Source: Idiomarina sp. A28L (GTDB lineage Bacteria; Pseudomonadota; Gammaproteobacteria; Enterobacterales; Alteromonadaceae). From it: DNA of 64,000 nucleotides. Position numbers and translations under genes: made by a program. Below, one piece after another: positions 27,485-39,361 of the stretch. The notes beneath the pieces were generated by a model. The model was not told where the DNA came from, did no database searches, and saw only the letters and a program-made list of their open reading frames with translations. The first letter of the stretch is position 1, and every line of letters begins with the position of its first letter. The stretch lies in assembly GCF_000218785.1 (NCBI RefSeq), contig NZ_AFPO01000011.1, positions 248,001-312,000 on the forward strand, written 5' to 3'.

Positions 27485-28128
27485 GCAACGTTATAGCGCT
27501 ACGCACTGAATTAAACGAGTGGCATGAGCGTATGCTTGCGTTTGGCGGCTTATGTTTAGCAGCAGTGTGTGCACAGCAGCTAGCACGCCGCGGCGAAATT
27601 ATTCCCAATGACCACACGGAAGTATTGATCGGTAGCTTACTCAACCTCGATCCTGCGAGTACTCTCGATGTTTACGGTGATCTTGAAAGCCTTAAACCCG
27701 CTCTCCGCCTTTTGCTTGGGCAGTTGAACGGCAAAGGTGCGAAAGATGTAGAGCAAACTCGTTATGTGGTGGGTATGTTAGCGCTGGAACGAAAATTGAA
27801 TACGAATTCTGCTGCGCTGGCTAAGCTAGGTAGCAATTTAAAACAAATAAAACGCCAACGTGAAGATTTTGATTTTGAGAATAGTTTAATTGTTGAAAAT
27901 CTGGGCAAACTATATATGGATGTTATTAGCCCACTCGGGCCGCGAATCCAAATTAGCGGCAAACCAGAGTTTTTGAAACAACCTGCTGTGCAATATCAAA
28001 TCCGCACAATGTTGTTAGCCGGCATTCGTAGTGCGGTTTTATGGCGGCAACTGGGCGGTAAGCGCCGGCATATTATTCTTTCGCGCAGCAAGCTAGTGCG
28101 AGCAATTGAAGATCTATTACGCATGTAA
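27481..28128 (+). CDS. hflD: HflD family protein
   Basis: A 215-residue membrane-associated protein of the HflD (YcfC) family. In E. coli HflD helps control lambda CII and lies between mnmA and purB, exactly as here. The start is a GTG overlapping the mnmA stop by 4 bases (GTGA), so translation is coupled. The sequence has a mostly helical pattern with the conserved [23 protein letters not shown] opening and a C-terminal [17 protein letters not shown] segment. Physiological role outside phage is unclear. Confidence 0.92.
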   Translation: MSNVIALRTELNEWHERMLAFGGLCLAAVCAQQLARRGEIIPNDHTEVLIGSLLNLDPASTLDVYGDLESLKPALRLLLGQLNGKGAKDVEQTRYVVGMLALERKLNTNSAALAKLGSNLKQIKRQREDFDFENSLIVENLGKLYMDVISPLGPRIQISGKPEFLKQPAVQYQIRTMLLAGIRSAVLWRQLGGKRRHIILSRSKLVRAIEDLLRM

Positions 28129-28133
28129 TTATC

Positions 28134-28169
28134 GCATAAACTCTTAAGATTAAGCTTAAGGGTTTATGC
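28134..28169. repeat. Long inverted repeat between hflD and purB
   Basis: GCATAAACTCTTAAG (28134-28148) and CTTAAGGGTTTATGC (28155-28169) are inverted repeats with one T/G wobble and a six-base loop. No T-run follows on either strand, so it is not a standard terminator. It could be an RNA stability or processing stem, or a protein-binding site in the purB leader. Confidence 0.55.
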
Positions 28170-28205
28170 TCAAGTAAACAGTAGAACCAAATAACTCGCT
28201 AGTGA

Positions 28206-29630
<1,425 letters not shown>

Positions 29631-29649
29631 ATATAGAGTAGCGAACACA

Positions 29650-30867
29650 ATGACCACTAACCCTTTTCAGGATAGCCCAAGTGATTTCGTGTTAAATCAC
29701 TACGCATTCGATGCTGTAGTGTTTTTGCGTGATTACTGGCAGAAAAAGCCATGCGTTATTCGTCAAGCGTTCATCGATTTTCAAGATCCGATCAGCGCTG
29801 ATGAACTTGCTGGTTTATCTATGGAAGCCGGGGTAGATTCACGAGTGGTAAGCTGCAATTCAGGGAAATGGGATTTGGAACATGGGCCAATTAACGATTT
29901 CACCAAGTTAGGTGAGCGTAATTGGAGCCTGCTCGTTCAAGCCGTGAACGAACACTACCCGCCAGCACAAGAACTACTGCGTGCCTTCCGGTTTCTTCCC
30001 GATTGGCGTATTGATGATCTAATGGTCAGTTATTCTACTCCCGGCGGCGGTGTTGGGCCGCACCTTGATCAGTATGATGTGTTTATTGTTCAGGGTATGG
30101 GCTCGCGACGCTGGCAAGTGGGTGCTTCAGGCGATTTCCAAACTCATTGCCCGCACCCAGATTTAAAACAAGTAGCGGAATTTGCCCCCATCATTAATGA
30201 AGTGCTAGAGCCGGGCGATATGATTTACATTCCAGCCGGCTTTCCACATGCTGGTGATACTGTTCAAGAAGCACTTAATTATTCAGTTGGCTTACGAGCA
30301 CCGAGCCAAGCAGAGCTGATATCTGCTTTAGCCGATCACGCATTAGAGCATGATGGCTTGCAACAACGTTTTCGTGATCGGGTAGAAGTATTGTTAGATA
30401 ATTCACAAGCCGAGTTAGCTGATAGAGAACCTTGGCATTTGCCTCGAGAAATCGTTGCGGATTGCCGAAATTTAATGGTGGCGGCGCTAAACGATGAAGC
30501 CCTACTCCATAAAGTTTGTGCGGAATTATTTTCCAAAAACCCGCGTCCGCCATTACCTGAATGGCCCGAAAAACCCTATACTGAAGCGGCTCTTATTTAC
30601 AGCTGCCAGCGCTTCGATATTCTTGTGAAAGCTGTGGGCGTAAGAATGATTACCACAACGTTAGCAGGGCAACTTTATGCGGTTGTGCAAGGGCATTGGT
30701 ATGCGCTTGATACTGATGCGGAAGCTCTTTTTGGTGTGCTTTGCGATATGACCGATTTTGCGGAAACACAAACAATTGTTGATTATCTAAAATCTGATAA
30801 TGCGCGTGCTTTGCTATGTGGCCTGTTGAATGAAGGTTTGTTCATTTTAGCCAATGACGAAGAGTAG
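29650..30867 (+). CDS. roxA: Ribosomal protein uL16 arginine hydroxylase (RoxA/YcfD)
   Basis: A 405-residue JmjC-type 2-oxoglutarate/Fe(II) oxygenase, longer than E. coli YcfD (373). YcfD hydroxylates an arginine of 50S protein uL16. The Fe ligands are His138 and Asp140 (HLDQYD) and His200 (FPHAGD), matching H125/D127/H187 in E. coli. The segments GGGVGPHLDQYDVFI and EPGDMIYIPAGFPHAGD are near-identical to the family. It follows purB directly; E. coli has phoPQ between them. The minus-strand terminator at 30914 follows. Confidence 0.95.
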   Translation: MTTNPFQDSPSDFVLNHYAFDAVVFLRDYWQKKPCVIRQAFIDFQDPISADELAGLSMEAGVDSRVVSCNSGKWDLEHGPINDFTKLGERNWSLLVQAVNEHYPPAQELLRAFRFLPDWRIDDLMVSYSTPGGGVGPHLDQYDVFIVQGMGSRRWQVGASGDFQTHCPHPDLKQVAEFAPIINEVLEPGDMIYIPAGFPHAGDTVQEALNYSVGLRAPSQAELISALADHALEHDGLQQRFRDRVEVLLDNSQAELADREPWHLPREIVADCRNLMVAALNDEALLHKVCAELFSKNPRPPLPEWPEKPYTEAALIYSCQRFDILVKAVGVRMITTTLAGQLYAVVQGHWYALDTDAEALFGVLCDMTDFAETQTIVDYLKSDNARALLCGLLNEGLFILANDEE

Positions 30868-30913
30868 CAGTTCAAGCAAACTCAAATACTCGGTGATGTT
30901 TAGACATAAAAAA

Positions 30914-30947
30914 GGCCCCAGTAATTGGATCTGCAACTACTGGGGCC
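30914..30947 (-). terminator. Terminator between roxA and the DUF4826 gene
   Basis: GGCCCCAGTA and TACTGGGGCC form a perfect 10-base-pair stem. On the minus strand it is followed by TTTTTTATG, a good tail, so it ends the DUF4826 gene; for the plus-strand roxA the tail (GCTTC) is weak. Confidence 0.8.
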
Positions 30948-30997
30948 GCTTCATACCTTCTTATAGGCATTTTTATTGCTGAACAGCATCATTTTTA

Positions 30998-31414
30998 CTA
31001 TTTATCTTGCCAAAAACTTTCTTGCTCTACCAACTCATAACATGCTTCAGCATGACTAATTAATAATTGCGCAAATTTTTGTTGGGTTTCATCACTTTTC
31101 GGATCGTTTAGAATAGTATCGGCTCGCAATTGCCAGCGTAAACAAAAGTGCTTTAGCGCATCTCGAGCATTTCCCGCAACAGCTGCATCAACATGATCGG
31201 TTGGGCAAACGCCACAAACAGCCCAAACCTTCTCGGTTGTGCCCCGCTCAGTAAATTTCCAAAGAGAAATGTGTGGAATTAGGTAACGGCTTTCCTTTAC
31301 GAGTACTTGATCGGTAAGTATGCCCTTTTCAACCAGATAACCGTTTGCTTTCTGAAACTGTTCGCGCACCCATGCAGCCTGTTCGGGGCTACTTTCTATT
31401 TGTTTTTCACTCAT
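30998..31414 (-). CDS. DUF4826 family protein
   Basis: A 138-residue soluble protein, mostly helical by appearance, matching in pattern the DUF4826 proteins of Alteromonadales (opening with an acidic helix, a PHISLWKF segment, then VWAVCGVCPTDHVDA and ARDALKHFCLRWQLRAD). Three conserved cysteines, two in VCGVC, could bind metal or be redox active. Function is unknown. It is single and convergent with roxA; the promoter would lie in the 312-base region shared with the dehydrogenase gene. Confidence 0.75.
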   Translation of the reverse strand: MSEKQIESSPEQAAWVREQFQKANGYLVEKGILTDQVLVKESRYLIPHISLWKFTERGTTEKVWAVCGVCPTDHVDAAVAGNARDALKHFCLRWQLRADTILNDPKSDETQQKFAQLLISHAEACYELVEQESFWQDK

Positions 31415-31726
31415 GGTTATCTCACTACTCTTGCTACTAACAATGTTGGTATGGTGTTGCGGTTTACTGATTGAAGAACGGTAAAGCGCGTAATCACCAA
31501 ATGCATAAAATCAACGATATATTAACAGGCCAAAGCAAAACTGAAAAGCACTAGAAACCGCCACTGGCCCAACCACGAGCAAGATTTACCCGCTGTAAAG
31601 ACAAGTTGATACTTTACTCTTAATCCCGCAGTTTTTTTCAGTTTCAATTACTAGCAACAGTTTACGTAAAGTGGTAGTTTACGCACCAAATTTGTGTCTT
31701 TGACAACAACAATGAGGTTAGCGGAA
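31415..31726. other. Intergenic region between DUF4826 and the amino-acid dehydrogenase gene
   Basis: About 310 bases without a gene, between divergent genes, so it should hold both promoters. The palindrome TTTACGTAAA at 31661-31670 with a further TTTACG at 31678-31683 lies about 50 bases before the dehydrogenase start and could be an operator (for example of a branched-chain amino acid regulator). I could not identify the protein that binds it. No RNA gene was seen. Confidence 0.4.
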
Positions 31727-32776
31727 ATGGCGCTATTCGAACACACGGAATATGACGGTCACGAACAGGTTGTATTTTGTCATGATAAAGTAACTGGCTT
31801 AAAAGCAATCATTGCGGTACACGATACTACCATGGGCCCTGCCCTCGGTGGCACGCGCATGTGGAACTATGCAAGTTCAGAAGAAGCCTTAACCGACGTT
31901 TTGCGTTTATCACGCGGAATGACCTATAAAAGCGCACTTGCAGGCTTACCTTTGGGTGGCGGCAAAGCGGTAATCATCGGTGATGCGAAAAAAGATAAAA
32001 GCGAAGCATTCTTTAAAGCCTACGGCCGTTTCGTGAACTCTCTTGGCGGCAAGTACATTACCGCAGAAGATGTAAATATTCGCACTGCTGATATTGATAT
32101 CGTTGCTACCGAAACATCTTTCGTTGCAGGAACGGCAAGTAAAGCAGGTGATCCATCACCGCATACTGCTGAAGGCACTTATCTTGGTTTGAAAGCAGCC
32201 GCAAAACACGCGTTTGGTAATGAAGATCTGAAAGGCGTACGGATTGCTATTCAAGGTTTAGGTGCTGTAGGTTACGATTTTGCCGAATATTGTGCCAAAG
32301 AAGGCGCCAAGCTTATCGTAGCTGATGTAAATGAAGAAGCTGTTGAGCGCGCGGTTAAAGAGCTTGGCGCTGAAGCGGTAAGTATTCACGACATTTACAG
32401 TGTTGATTGTGATGTGTATGCCCCTTGTGCATTGGGCGCAACGATTAACGATGACACATTGAAGCTAATTAAAGCAAAAGTAATCGCTGGTAGTGCAAAC
32501 AACCAGCTAGCAACGCCTGCTCACGATAAAATTGTAAAAGATATGGGCATTTTGTACGCCCCAGATTACGTAATAAATGCCGGTGGTGTTATTCACGTAT
32601 GTTCTGAGGCTGCAAATTTTTCTCTAGAAGATACCGCAAAACGTGTTAAAGCCATTTACGGTACGCTGGATAAAATCTTTACCCGAGCAAAAGATGAAAA
32701 TCGCCCTACGGGTGAAATCGCTGATGAAATGGCTCGAGAAATATTAGCTAAGAAATTAGCTTCGAAAACTGCCTAG
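31727..32776 (+). CDS. Leucine/valine-type amino-acid dehydrogenase
   Basis: A 349-residue NAD-dependent Glu/Leu/Phe/Val dehydrogenase family enzyme that oxidatively deaminates branched-chain amino acids, or runs in reverse. The N-terminal part has ALGGTRMWNYASSEEALTDVLRLSRGMTYKSALAGLPLGGGKAVI, with the catalytic Lys; the Rossmann dinucleotide motif is in IQGLGAVGYDFAEY. I choose ATG 31727 (MALFEHTEYDGHEQV): GAGG lies 9 bases upstream and the opening matches relatives, while the GTG at 31694 would add an unsupported 11 residues. It stands alone with its own terminator. Confidence 0.93.
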   Translation: MALFEHTEYDGHEQVVFCHDKVTGLKAIIAVHDTTMGPALGGTRMWNYASSEEALTDVLRLSRGMTYKSALAGLPLGGGKAVIIGDAKKDKSEAFFKAYGRFVNSLGGKYITAEDVNIRTADIDIVATETSFVAGTASKAGDPSPHTAEGTYLGLKAAAKHAFGNEDLKGVRIAIQGLGAVGYDFAEYCAKEGAKLIVADVNEEAVERAVKELGAEAVSIHDIYSVDCDVYAPCALGATINDDTLKLIKAKVIAGSANNQLATPAHDKIVKDMGILYAPDYVINAGGVIHVCSEAANFSLEDTAKRVKAIYGTLDKIFTRAKDENRPTGEIADEMAREILAKKLASKTA

Positions 32777-32796
32777 TTCAACAGTAGTTACATAGA

Positions 32797-32832
32797 AAAG
32801 CGGCGCAGTGTTAAGCACTACGCCGCTTTTTT
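32797..32832. terminator. Terminator between the dehydrogenase and ydiJ
   Basis: AAAGCGGCG and CGCCGCTTT close a stem with AGTG/CACT inside, followed by TTTTTTG on the plus strand. The preceding A-run makes it partly usable by the convergent ydiJ gene. Confidence 0.9.
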
Positions 32833-32860
32833 GTTTTTCTATCTAATTCATTTTAGTAAT

Positions 32861-35800
32861 TTAACCGACCCAAGCTAACAGCTGTTGTATCGGATGCCGC
32901 GGCTTTTCAGGTGTATAGCGCGCAGCTTGGCACCGACAAGAAAAACCAGTAGCGAGCACGGCTTTCTGGGAAGCTTCCGCTGTGTTTTCTTTATTCGAAA
33001 GTTCTTCACTAGAAAAGAATTTTTGCCAACTTAAATCAAATATGGTTCGGCTTATTTCTTGGTTTTCAAGCTCGTGGCCAAATGTACCGGCCATTCCACA
33101 ACAGCCTACCGCAGGGCTTTCTGCTTTTACCCCAGCAGCAGCAAAAATATCATGCCAAGCCTTACCCGTATTTGGTAACGCCGTTTGCTCTGTGCAATGC
33201 GCTAAAACTTGAGCTGTTTTCATGTTCTCTGGAACTTGCTTTTCCGCAACTAATGTTGCCAACATTTTGCGATTCTTATGCAACCATTCGTGCGCTAGAA
33301 GAACAGTGAAATCTTCGCTGTTTGGAATTCCTTCTTTGCGGAATTCATCGCGAAAACAAAGCACTGTTGCCGCATCCAGGCCAACCATAGGAACTCCAAA
33401 CTCTTGCTGCAGCGCTGCCAAACGCTCAGCAGTGCTGGTGGCTATGCGCTCAAAGCTATTTAAAAAGCCTTTTACATGTGCTGCCTTGGCATTTGCCATA
33501 TAAGGCAGCAAAATCGGCTCTTTACCCATTAGCCGAACTAGCTGCATAAAATCATTTACAAGATGCGCATCAAAAGCGCTTGTGAACGCATCTTGCACCA
33601 CGAATACATAATCATTAGCATCAAAAGCTAGCGATTCCGCCTTTACTCGTACATCGGCGATACTCATATAGTTATGCTTAGCCACTTGTTTGGCCAAACT
33701 TGGTACCGAAAATTTCGGTGTATCTACGTAACCAATCCAATGCTTCTGCAGCACTTTGCTTAGTGGGTTGCTTGCTAAGAAATTTCCCACCCTAGGAAAG
33801 CGTGCGAGCTTTAATAGGTTCAGCTCGGTGCTTAACACCAAATAATCTTTCAAAGGACGTTTAAATTTCTGGTGGTAATGTGCGTAAAATATTGCCCGTT
33901 GGCTGGGTATATCTACTTTTACCGGGCACTGGCTCGAGCACGCCTTACAGGAAAGGCAAGTATCGAGTGCTTGCTTTACTTCTTGGGTAAAATCATCACT
34001 ATTCGCTGCTTTCGATAACCGAAAATTAGCGAAAACGCTTTTTTCTACTAGTGTCGATGTAACGGTGCTGTAATCAACTGCCGCTAAACGGCGCAGCCAT
34101 TCACGCAACAAAGTAGCACGCCCTTTTGGCGAATATCGCCGATCGCCTGTTGCTCGATACGACGGGCACATTGGGCTGGTGACATCAAAGTTAAAGCATA
34201 GGCCGTTTCCGTTACAATCCATTACGCCTTGGAATTGCTCTTGGCTTGTTAACGGTATTTGCCGATCAAACCACCCACGTTTTTTTGCATCTACTGATAC
34301 CAATGGCTCTTTGCTTTGCCATGGTGTGCAGATTTTGCCTGGGTTTAAACGGTTTAACGGATCAAACGCAGCTTTAATTTTACGTAGCTCGGTAAACAAC
34401 GCTTCGCCAAAGAATTCTGGCCCATACTCTGAACGATAGCCTTTTCCATGTTCACCCCACATTAAGCCGCCATAGCGCGCCGTGAGGCGCATCACTTGAT
34501 CACTTATGGTGCGAACCATCTTCGAGCTTTCTGGGTTCTGCATATCCAAAGCTGGCCGCACATGCAGAACACCTGCATCAACATGGCCAAACATACCGTA
34601 CTTCAATTGGTGGGAATCAAGTAACGCTCTAAATTCCATTATGTATTCGGCTAAACGTTCAGGCGGAACAGCTGTATCTTCAACAAACGCTACCGGCTTG
34701 GCATTGCCTTTCGTTGCACCTAAGAGGCCCACAGCCTTCTTACGCATCGCGTAAATTTTTTGAATACTGCTTTCTTCCCGGCAAATTTGATAACCGATCA
34801 CACCAGTAGTTTGCGGATCAAGGCCAGCAAGCTGATTGCATAGTGCTTTCAGTTTATTGCCTATCTCAGCTTGGTCAATGCCAGTAAATTCGAGAATATT
34901 AATGCCGCCCATTCGATAAGGCGGAACATCGGTGAGAAGATCTTTAACTTGATGCCAAATGATATCGTTCCGAGCTAAATCTAATACTGTGCTATCCACG
35001 GTTTCTACCGAGGTAGCGCGGGCTTTAACTAACTCCGGTGCATGCCTAAGAGCATCCTCAAAATCCTGATACTTTACGTTCACTAACACTTTGAAATTTG
35101 GCGTTGGCGTAATTTTTAATTTAGCTTCAGTAACAATACTTAATGTGCCTTCAGCACCAGCGATTAAGCGCCCAACATCAATGGTTTCATTCTCAGGATC
35201 GTAGGCATGAGCCAAATCATAACCAGTTAAAAATCGATTTAATGGTGGAAACTTATCTTCAATAGCACTGCGCATATCCTTACAGCTGCGCAGAACTTGT
35301 TGATAGATATGCCCTATCACATCATTAGTTTTAGCTATTCGCTCAGCCTCAGCCAAACTAACTGGTTCGGTGCGAAGCTCATCGCCGCTTACCAATACAC
35401 TTCTTAATGCCAACACGTGATCGCTAGTTTTGCCGTAAATCAACGAACCCTGTCCTGAGGCATCGGTAGCAATCATGCCGCCAAGGGTGCAACGATTACT
35501 GGTTGAAGTATCTGGAGCAAAGAAAAAACCGTGAGGTGCAAGAACAGCATTGAGTTGGTCTTTAACAATACCAGATTCAACCCGAACCCAACCTTCTTCT
35601 ACATTGAGTTCTAATACGCGAGTTAGGTGTCGGCTTAAATCAACGACTACGCCTGGGGTAAGTGCTTGACCATTAGTGCCGGTACCACCACCTCGTGGCG
35701 AAAATTTAATGCCTTGAAATTGAGCGCGCGCCGCTGTTCGAAAAATACAGCGCACATCATTTTGGCTTCTGGGGTAAAGCACAGCTTGCGGAAGCTGCTG

Positions 35801-35953
35801 GTAAATACTGTTATCGGTAGCAGCTACCATTCGCCCTGAATAACTGAAATCAACCTCACCGATATACCCGGCTTGTTCTAACGCACTAAGGTATGCCTGA
35901 GTTTCCTCAGGCACCTGTTCGTAATCATTTAAAACCGGTAATCGGTTGGTCAC
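32861..35953 (-). CDS. ydiJ: FAD-linked oxidoreductase with Fe-S domain, YdiJ type
   Basis: A 1030-residue protein. The N-terminal FAD-binding PCMH domain (PRGGGTGTNGQALTPGVVVDLSRHL) and FAD-oxidase C-domain are followed by an Fe-S domain with Cys666 in CLSCKACSSQCP and a CCG-type motif (VGCCGMAGTFGH). This is the plan of E. coli YdiJ (1018 residues), reported as a D-2-hydroxyglutarate dehydrogenase. The start is a GTG at 35953 because GCGGAGG lies 9 bases upstream; the in-frame TTG 18 bases earlier overlaps that site. It lies 33 bases downstream of ppsA on the same strand, so both may share a transcript. Confidence 0.92.
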   Translation of the reverse strand: MTNRLPVLNDYEQVPEETQAYLSALEQAGYIGEVDFSYSGRMVAATDNSIYQQLPQAVLYPRSQNDVRCIFRTAARAQFQGIKFSPRGGGTGTNGQALTPGVVVDLSRHLTRVLELNVEEGWVRVESGIVKDQLNAVLAPHGFFFAPDTSTSNRCTLGGMIATDASGQGSLIYGKTSDHVLALRSVLVSGDELRTEPVSLAEAERIAKTNDVIGHIYQQVLRSCKDMRSAIEDKFPPLNRFLTGYDLAHAYDPENETIDVGRLIAGAEGTLSIVTEAKLKITPTPNFKVLVNVKYQDFEDALRHAPELVKARATSVETVDSTVLDLARNDIIWHQVKDLLTDVPPYRMGGINILEFTGIDQAEIGNKLKALCNQLAGLDPQTTGVIGYQICREESSIQKIYAMRKKAVGLLGATKGNAKPVAFVEDTAVPPERLAEYIMEFRALLDSHQLKYGMFGHVDAGVLHVRPALDMQNPESSKMVRTISDQVMRLTARYGGLMWGEHGKGYRSEYGPEFFGEALFTELRKIKAAFDPLNRLNPGKICTPWQSKEPLVSVDAKKRGWFDRQIPLTSQEQFQGVMDCNGNGLCFNFDVTSPMCPSYRATGDRRYSPKGRATLLREWLRRLAAVDYSTVTSTLVEKSVFANFRLSKAANSDDFTQEVKQALDTCLSCKACSSQCPVKVDIPSQRAIFYAHYHQKFKRPLKDYLVLSTELNLLKLARFPRVGNFLASNPLSKVLQKHWIGYVDTPKFSVPSLAKQVAKHNYMSIADVRVKAESLAFDANDYVFVVQDAFTSAFDAHLVNDFMQLVRLMGKEPILLPYMANAKAAHVKGFLNSFERIATSTAERLAALQQEFGVPMVGLDAATVLCFRDEFRKEGIPNSEDFTVLLAHEWLHKNRKMLATLVAEKQVPENMKTAQVLAHCTEQTALPNTGKAWHDIFAAAGVKAESPAVGCCGMAGTFGHELENQEISRTIFDLSWQKFFSSEELSNKENTAEASQKAVLATGFSCRCQAARYTPEKPRHPIQQLLAWVG

Positions 35954-35986
35954 AGCACAAGACCTCCGCAAAAGGGCTAAGTTATG

Positions 35987-38359
35987 TTATTTGTTTAATT
36001 CTTTAGCCAAGAATAACCAAGTATCTAAAACCGTATCTGGATTTAGTGACACTGAATCAATTCCCTGTTCAACTAACCAATGCGCAAAATCAGGATGGTC
36101 TGATGGCCCCTGGCCACAAATACCCACATATTTCCCGCGCTTCTTAGCCGTTTGAATTGCCATCGAAAGTAAAGCTTTAACAGCTTCGTTGCGCTCATCG
36201 AACAAATGCGCAATTAATCCAGAATCACGATCCAAACCTAAGGTTAACTGGGTGAGATCGTTAGAGCCGATAGAGAAACCATCGAATATATCAAGAAACT
36301 TATCCGCGAGTACTGCATTTGATGGTAACTCACACATCATGATAACTCGTAAACCGTTCTCACCTTGGCGTAAGCCGTGCTTAGCCAGTAATTCAATCAC
36401 TTTCCGGCCTTCGTCTAAAGTACGAACGAAGGGGATCATAATTTCTACGTTAGTGAGCCCCATATCGTTTCGAACCCGTTTAATTGCCTCACATTCAAGG
36501 GCAAAACATTCGGTGAAATCTGGCGCTAAGTAACGAGCGGCGCCACGGAAACCAAGCATTGGGTTTTCTTCTACGGGCTCGTATTGGCGGCCACCAATTA
36601 AATTAGCATATTCGTTCGATTTAAAATCCGACAAACGCACTATCACGCGCTCTGGCGCGAATGAAGCGCCAATTGTAGAAATACCCTCAACTAAGCGTTG
36701 AATGTAAAATTCGCGTGGGCTTTCATAACCAGAAATTAAATCTGTAATCAGAGCCTGCATTTCTGGCGCCTGATCTTCGTAGTGTAAAAGCGCTTTTGGA
36801 TGAACGCCGATCATCCGATTGATAATAAACTCAAGCCGCGCTAAACCAACGCCCGCATGTGGAAGGCGTGCAAAATCAAACGCACGATCTGGATTACCCA
36901 CGTTTTGCATTATTTTTAGCGGCAACGCGGGCATATTGCCCACTTCTGATTGGGTTACTTCAAAATCTAAGATGCCATTGTATACATTTCCGGTATCGCC
37001 TTCCGCGCATGATACGGTAACTTCTGCACCATCGCTGATAAGCTTGGTTGCATCACCACAGCCTACTACCGCAGGAATCCCTAACTCACGAGCGATAATC
37101 GCGGCATGACAGGTTCTACCACCTCGGTTGGTTACAATTGCCGCCGCCCGTTTCATGATTGGCTCCCAATCTGGGTCGGTCATATCGGTTACCAGAACAT
37201 CACCTGGTTGCACTTGGTCCATATCGGCTATCGAATCCAACACACGTGCTTTACCGCTACCAATTTTCTGGCCTATTGCACGACCAGTAATGATGATATC
37301 CGATTCGCCCTTCAGAGCGAAACGCTCAATACTATTGCCTGATTCATTCGAACGCACTGTTTCTGGCCGTGCTTGTACGATATAGAGCTTGCCATCAATG
37401 CCATCTTTCGCCCATTCAATATCCATCGGCCGGCCATAATGCTTCTCGATAACTACAGCCTGTTTGGCCAATTCCAAAATTTCTGCTTCAGTTAATGAGA
37501 ACTGTTTTTGACGTTCACTATCAACATCTTGAATACTTACTTGTTTACCATGCTCTTGGCTATCCGAGTAAACCATTTCAATTTTTTTACTTCCCATCGT
37601 GCGGCGAATTACCGCTGGTCGGCCTGCGGCCAACGTGGGTTTGTGCACGTGGAATTCATCAGGATTAACGGCACCCTGTACCACCATCTCACCCAAACCG
37701 TAAGAAGACGTAATAAATACTACTTGATCGAAACCTGATTCAGTATCGATTGAAAATAACACCCCTGATGCAGCAAGATCACTACGAACCATGCGCTGCA
37801 CACCAGCAGAAAGCGCTACACCACGGTGATCGTAGCCTTGGTGTACCCGATATGAAATCGCTCTATCGTTGAATAGAGATGCGTATACGTGTTTGATCGC
37901 CTCCATCACTGCATCGATACCTTTTACATTCAAAAAGGTTTCTTGTTGCCCAGCAAATGAAGCATCTGGCATATCTTCGGCAGTAGCAGAGCTGCGAACA
38001 GCAAAACTAGCCTCTGCATATCCTTCACTTAAGGTAGCGTAGCTTTCACGAATAGCGGCATCGAGTTCAGGCGTGAATGGTGTTTCAATAATCCAGTTGC
38101 GAATTTGCTCCCCGGCTTTTGCGAGTGCTTTCACATCATCAATATCAAGAGTATCAAGGAGATCGTAAATGCGGGCATTAACGCCGCTTTGTTCGAGGAA
38201 AGTATTGAACGCATGTGATGTAGTAGCAAAACCTCCAGGAACCGTAACTCCGGCACCTGCTAAGTTACTAATCATCTCGCCAAGTGAGGCATTTTTGCCA
38301 CCCACCCGGTTTACATCGTTCATTCCTAAATCTTGATACCAAAGCACGTATTCTTGCAC
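35987..38359 (-). CDS. ppsA: Phosphoenolpyruvate synthase
   Basis: A 790-residue enzyme that converts pyruvate, ATP and water to PEP, AMP and phosphate for gluconeogenesis. The swivelling phospho-His lies in [21 protein letters not shown], the N-terminal ATP-binding domain opens [12 protein letters not shown], and the C-terminal PEP-binding barrel contains [15 protein letters not shown] and ends in SLNPD. Length equals E. coli PpsA (792). It is divergent from its regulator ppsR, as in E. coli, with 116 bases between holding both promoters. Confidence 0.97.
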   Translation of the reverse strand: MQEYVLWYQDLGMNDVNRVGGKNASLGEMISNLAGAGVTVPGGFATTSHAFNTFLEQSGVNARIYDLLDTLDIDDVKALAKAGEQIRNWIIETPFTPELDAAIRESYATLSEGYAEASFAVRSSATAEDMPDASFAGQQETFLNVKGIDAVMEAIKHVYASLFNDRAISYRVHQGYDHRGVALSAGVQRMVRSDLAASGVLFSIDTESGFDQVVFITSSYGLGEMVVQGAVNPDEFHVHKPTLAAGRPAVIRRTMGSKKIEMVYSDSQEHGKQVSIQDVDSERQKQFSLTEAEILELAKQAVVIEKHYGRPMDIEWAKDGIDGKLYIVQARPETVRSNESGNSIERFALKGESDIIITGRAIGQKIGSGKARVLDSIADMDQVQPGDVLVTDMTDPDWEPIMKRAAAIVTNRGGRTCHAAIIARELGIPAVVGCGDATKLISDGAEVTVSCAEGDTGNVYNGILDFEVTQSEVGNMPALPLKIMQNVGNPDRAFDFARLPHAGVGLARLEFIINRMIGVHPKALLHYEDQAPEMQALITDLISGYESPREFYIQRLVEGISTIGASFAPERVIVRLSDFKSNEYANLIGGRQYEPVEENPMLGFRGAARYLAPDFTECFALECEAIKRVRNDMGLTNVEIMIPFVRTLDEGRKVIELLAKHGLRQGENGLRVIMMCELPSNAVLADKFLDIFDGFSIGSNDLTQLTLGLDRDSGLIAHLFDERNEAVKALLSMAIQTAKKRGKYVGICGQGPSDHPDFAHWLVEQGIDSVSLNPDTVLDTWLFLAKELNK

Positions 38360-38394
38360 GGGGTTATCCTTACAATTTCGGGGTTAATTGTTGG

Positions 38395-38423
38395 GTGTGT
38401 TAACTGAAGAGTATTTTACACAC
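38395..38423. repeat. Inverted repeat in the ppsA/ppsR intergenic region
   Basis: GTGTGTTAA (38395-38403) and TTTACACAC (38415-38423) pair with one mismatch over an 11-base spacer. It lies 36-64 bases upstream of the ppsA start and may be a regulator site or a leader stem. No known site was matched with confidence. Confidence 0.35.
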
Positions 38424-38475
38424 TAGGGCTTCACAAGTTAACATTTGAATCACTTTCATTTCAGGCTAATTCAAT

Positions 38476-39282
38476 ATGCGTACAGCTTTCTACATTTCCG
38501 ATGGAACTGCCCTCACTTCAGAAACCTTTGGGCATGCGATTTTGTCGTTATTTCCAGTTAAATTTGAACATAAAACTTTACCGTTTGTAGATGATGATGA
38601 GAAAGCTTTAAAAGCGGTACAAGAAATCAACGCCGCGTTTGCTGAAAGCAATGAGAAGCCACTGATATTTCATACCTTTGTAAATCCATCATTGAAGAGA
38701 ATTATTCTTAATAGTGATGGAGTTAGTTATGATTTCCTTGATCATTACGTGGAACCAGTGCAAGCCGAACTCGGAGTTGCGGCACAACCGAAAACGAACC
38801 GAACCCATGGGCTAAACCAAGATTATAACTTCCGCATAGATGCTATCAATTACACGCTTGAAAACGATGATGGCGTAAGCACCCGCAACTACGGTGAAGC
38901 TGATATTATTCTTGTTGGGGCTTCGCGAACCGGTAAAACCCCTACTTGTATTTATCTCGCGCTTCAATACGGTATAAAAGCGGCTAACTACCCACTCACT
39001 GAAGAAGATATGGGGCCTATTGAGCTGCCCTATGATTTAAAGATGCATCGTCACAAATTGTTCGGGCTAACCATAGACCCTGAGCGCTTACAAAATATAC
39101 GCGAAGCTCGCCGTGCCAATAGCCGTTATTCCTCAATGGAACAATGTGTGCTGGAAATCAATGAAATTGAAAGTATATTTCGACAAGAAGCGATTCCCTA
39201 TTTAAATTCAACCCATGCTTCTGTAGAAGAAATAGCAGCAAAAATCATGACCACAGCAAAACTAAAACGCCATCGCTATTAA
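38476..39282 (+). CDS. ppsR: PEP synthase regulatory kinase/phosphorylase
   Basis: A 268-residue DUF299-family bifunctional enzyme that inactivates PpsA by ADP-dependent phosphorylation and reactivates it by phosphate-dependent removal. The P-loop GASRTGKT is at 148-155 and the opening [24 protein letters not shown] is conserved. It is divergent from its target gene ppsA, the standard arrangement. The terminator at 39301 follows. Confidence 0.96.
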   Translation: MRTAFYISDGTALTSETFGHAILSLFPVKFEHKTLPFVDDDEKALKAVQEINAAFAESNEKPLIFHTFVNPSLKRIILNSDGVSYDFLDHYVEPVQAELGVAAQPKTNRTHGLNQDYNFRIDAINYTLENDDGVSTRNYGEADIILVGASRTGKTPTCIYLALQYGIKAANYPLTEEDMGPIELPYDLKMHRHKLFGLTIDPERLQNIREARRANSRYSSMEQCVLEINEIESIFRQEAIPYLNSTHASVEEIAAKIMTTAKLKRHRY

Positions 39283-39300
39283 TAACCATCGCTAAAAACA

Positions 39301-39327
39301 AAAAAGCTCTGTGTTAACAGAGCTTTT
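39301..39327. terminator. Bidirectional terminator between ppsR and the DUF1338 gene
   Basis: AAAGCTCTG and CAGAGCTTT form a stem with a TGTTAA loop, with T-runs on both strands (TTTTG and, on the minus strand, TTTTTTG). Confidence 0.88.
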
Positions 39328-39361
39328 GTCGGTGAGTTATTAGCTGTTTTTTATGTTTTCT

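Noticed and set aside
38446-38458. TGAATCACTTTCA as a Cra site for ppsA/ppsR
   Set aside because: It has an extra base and mismatches against the Cra consensus, and Cra may be absent from this lineage.
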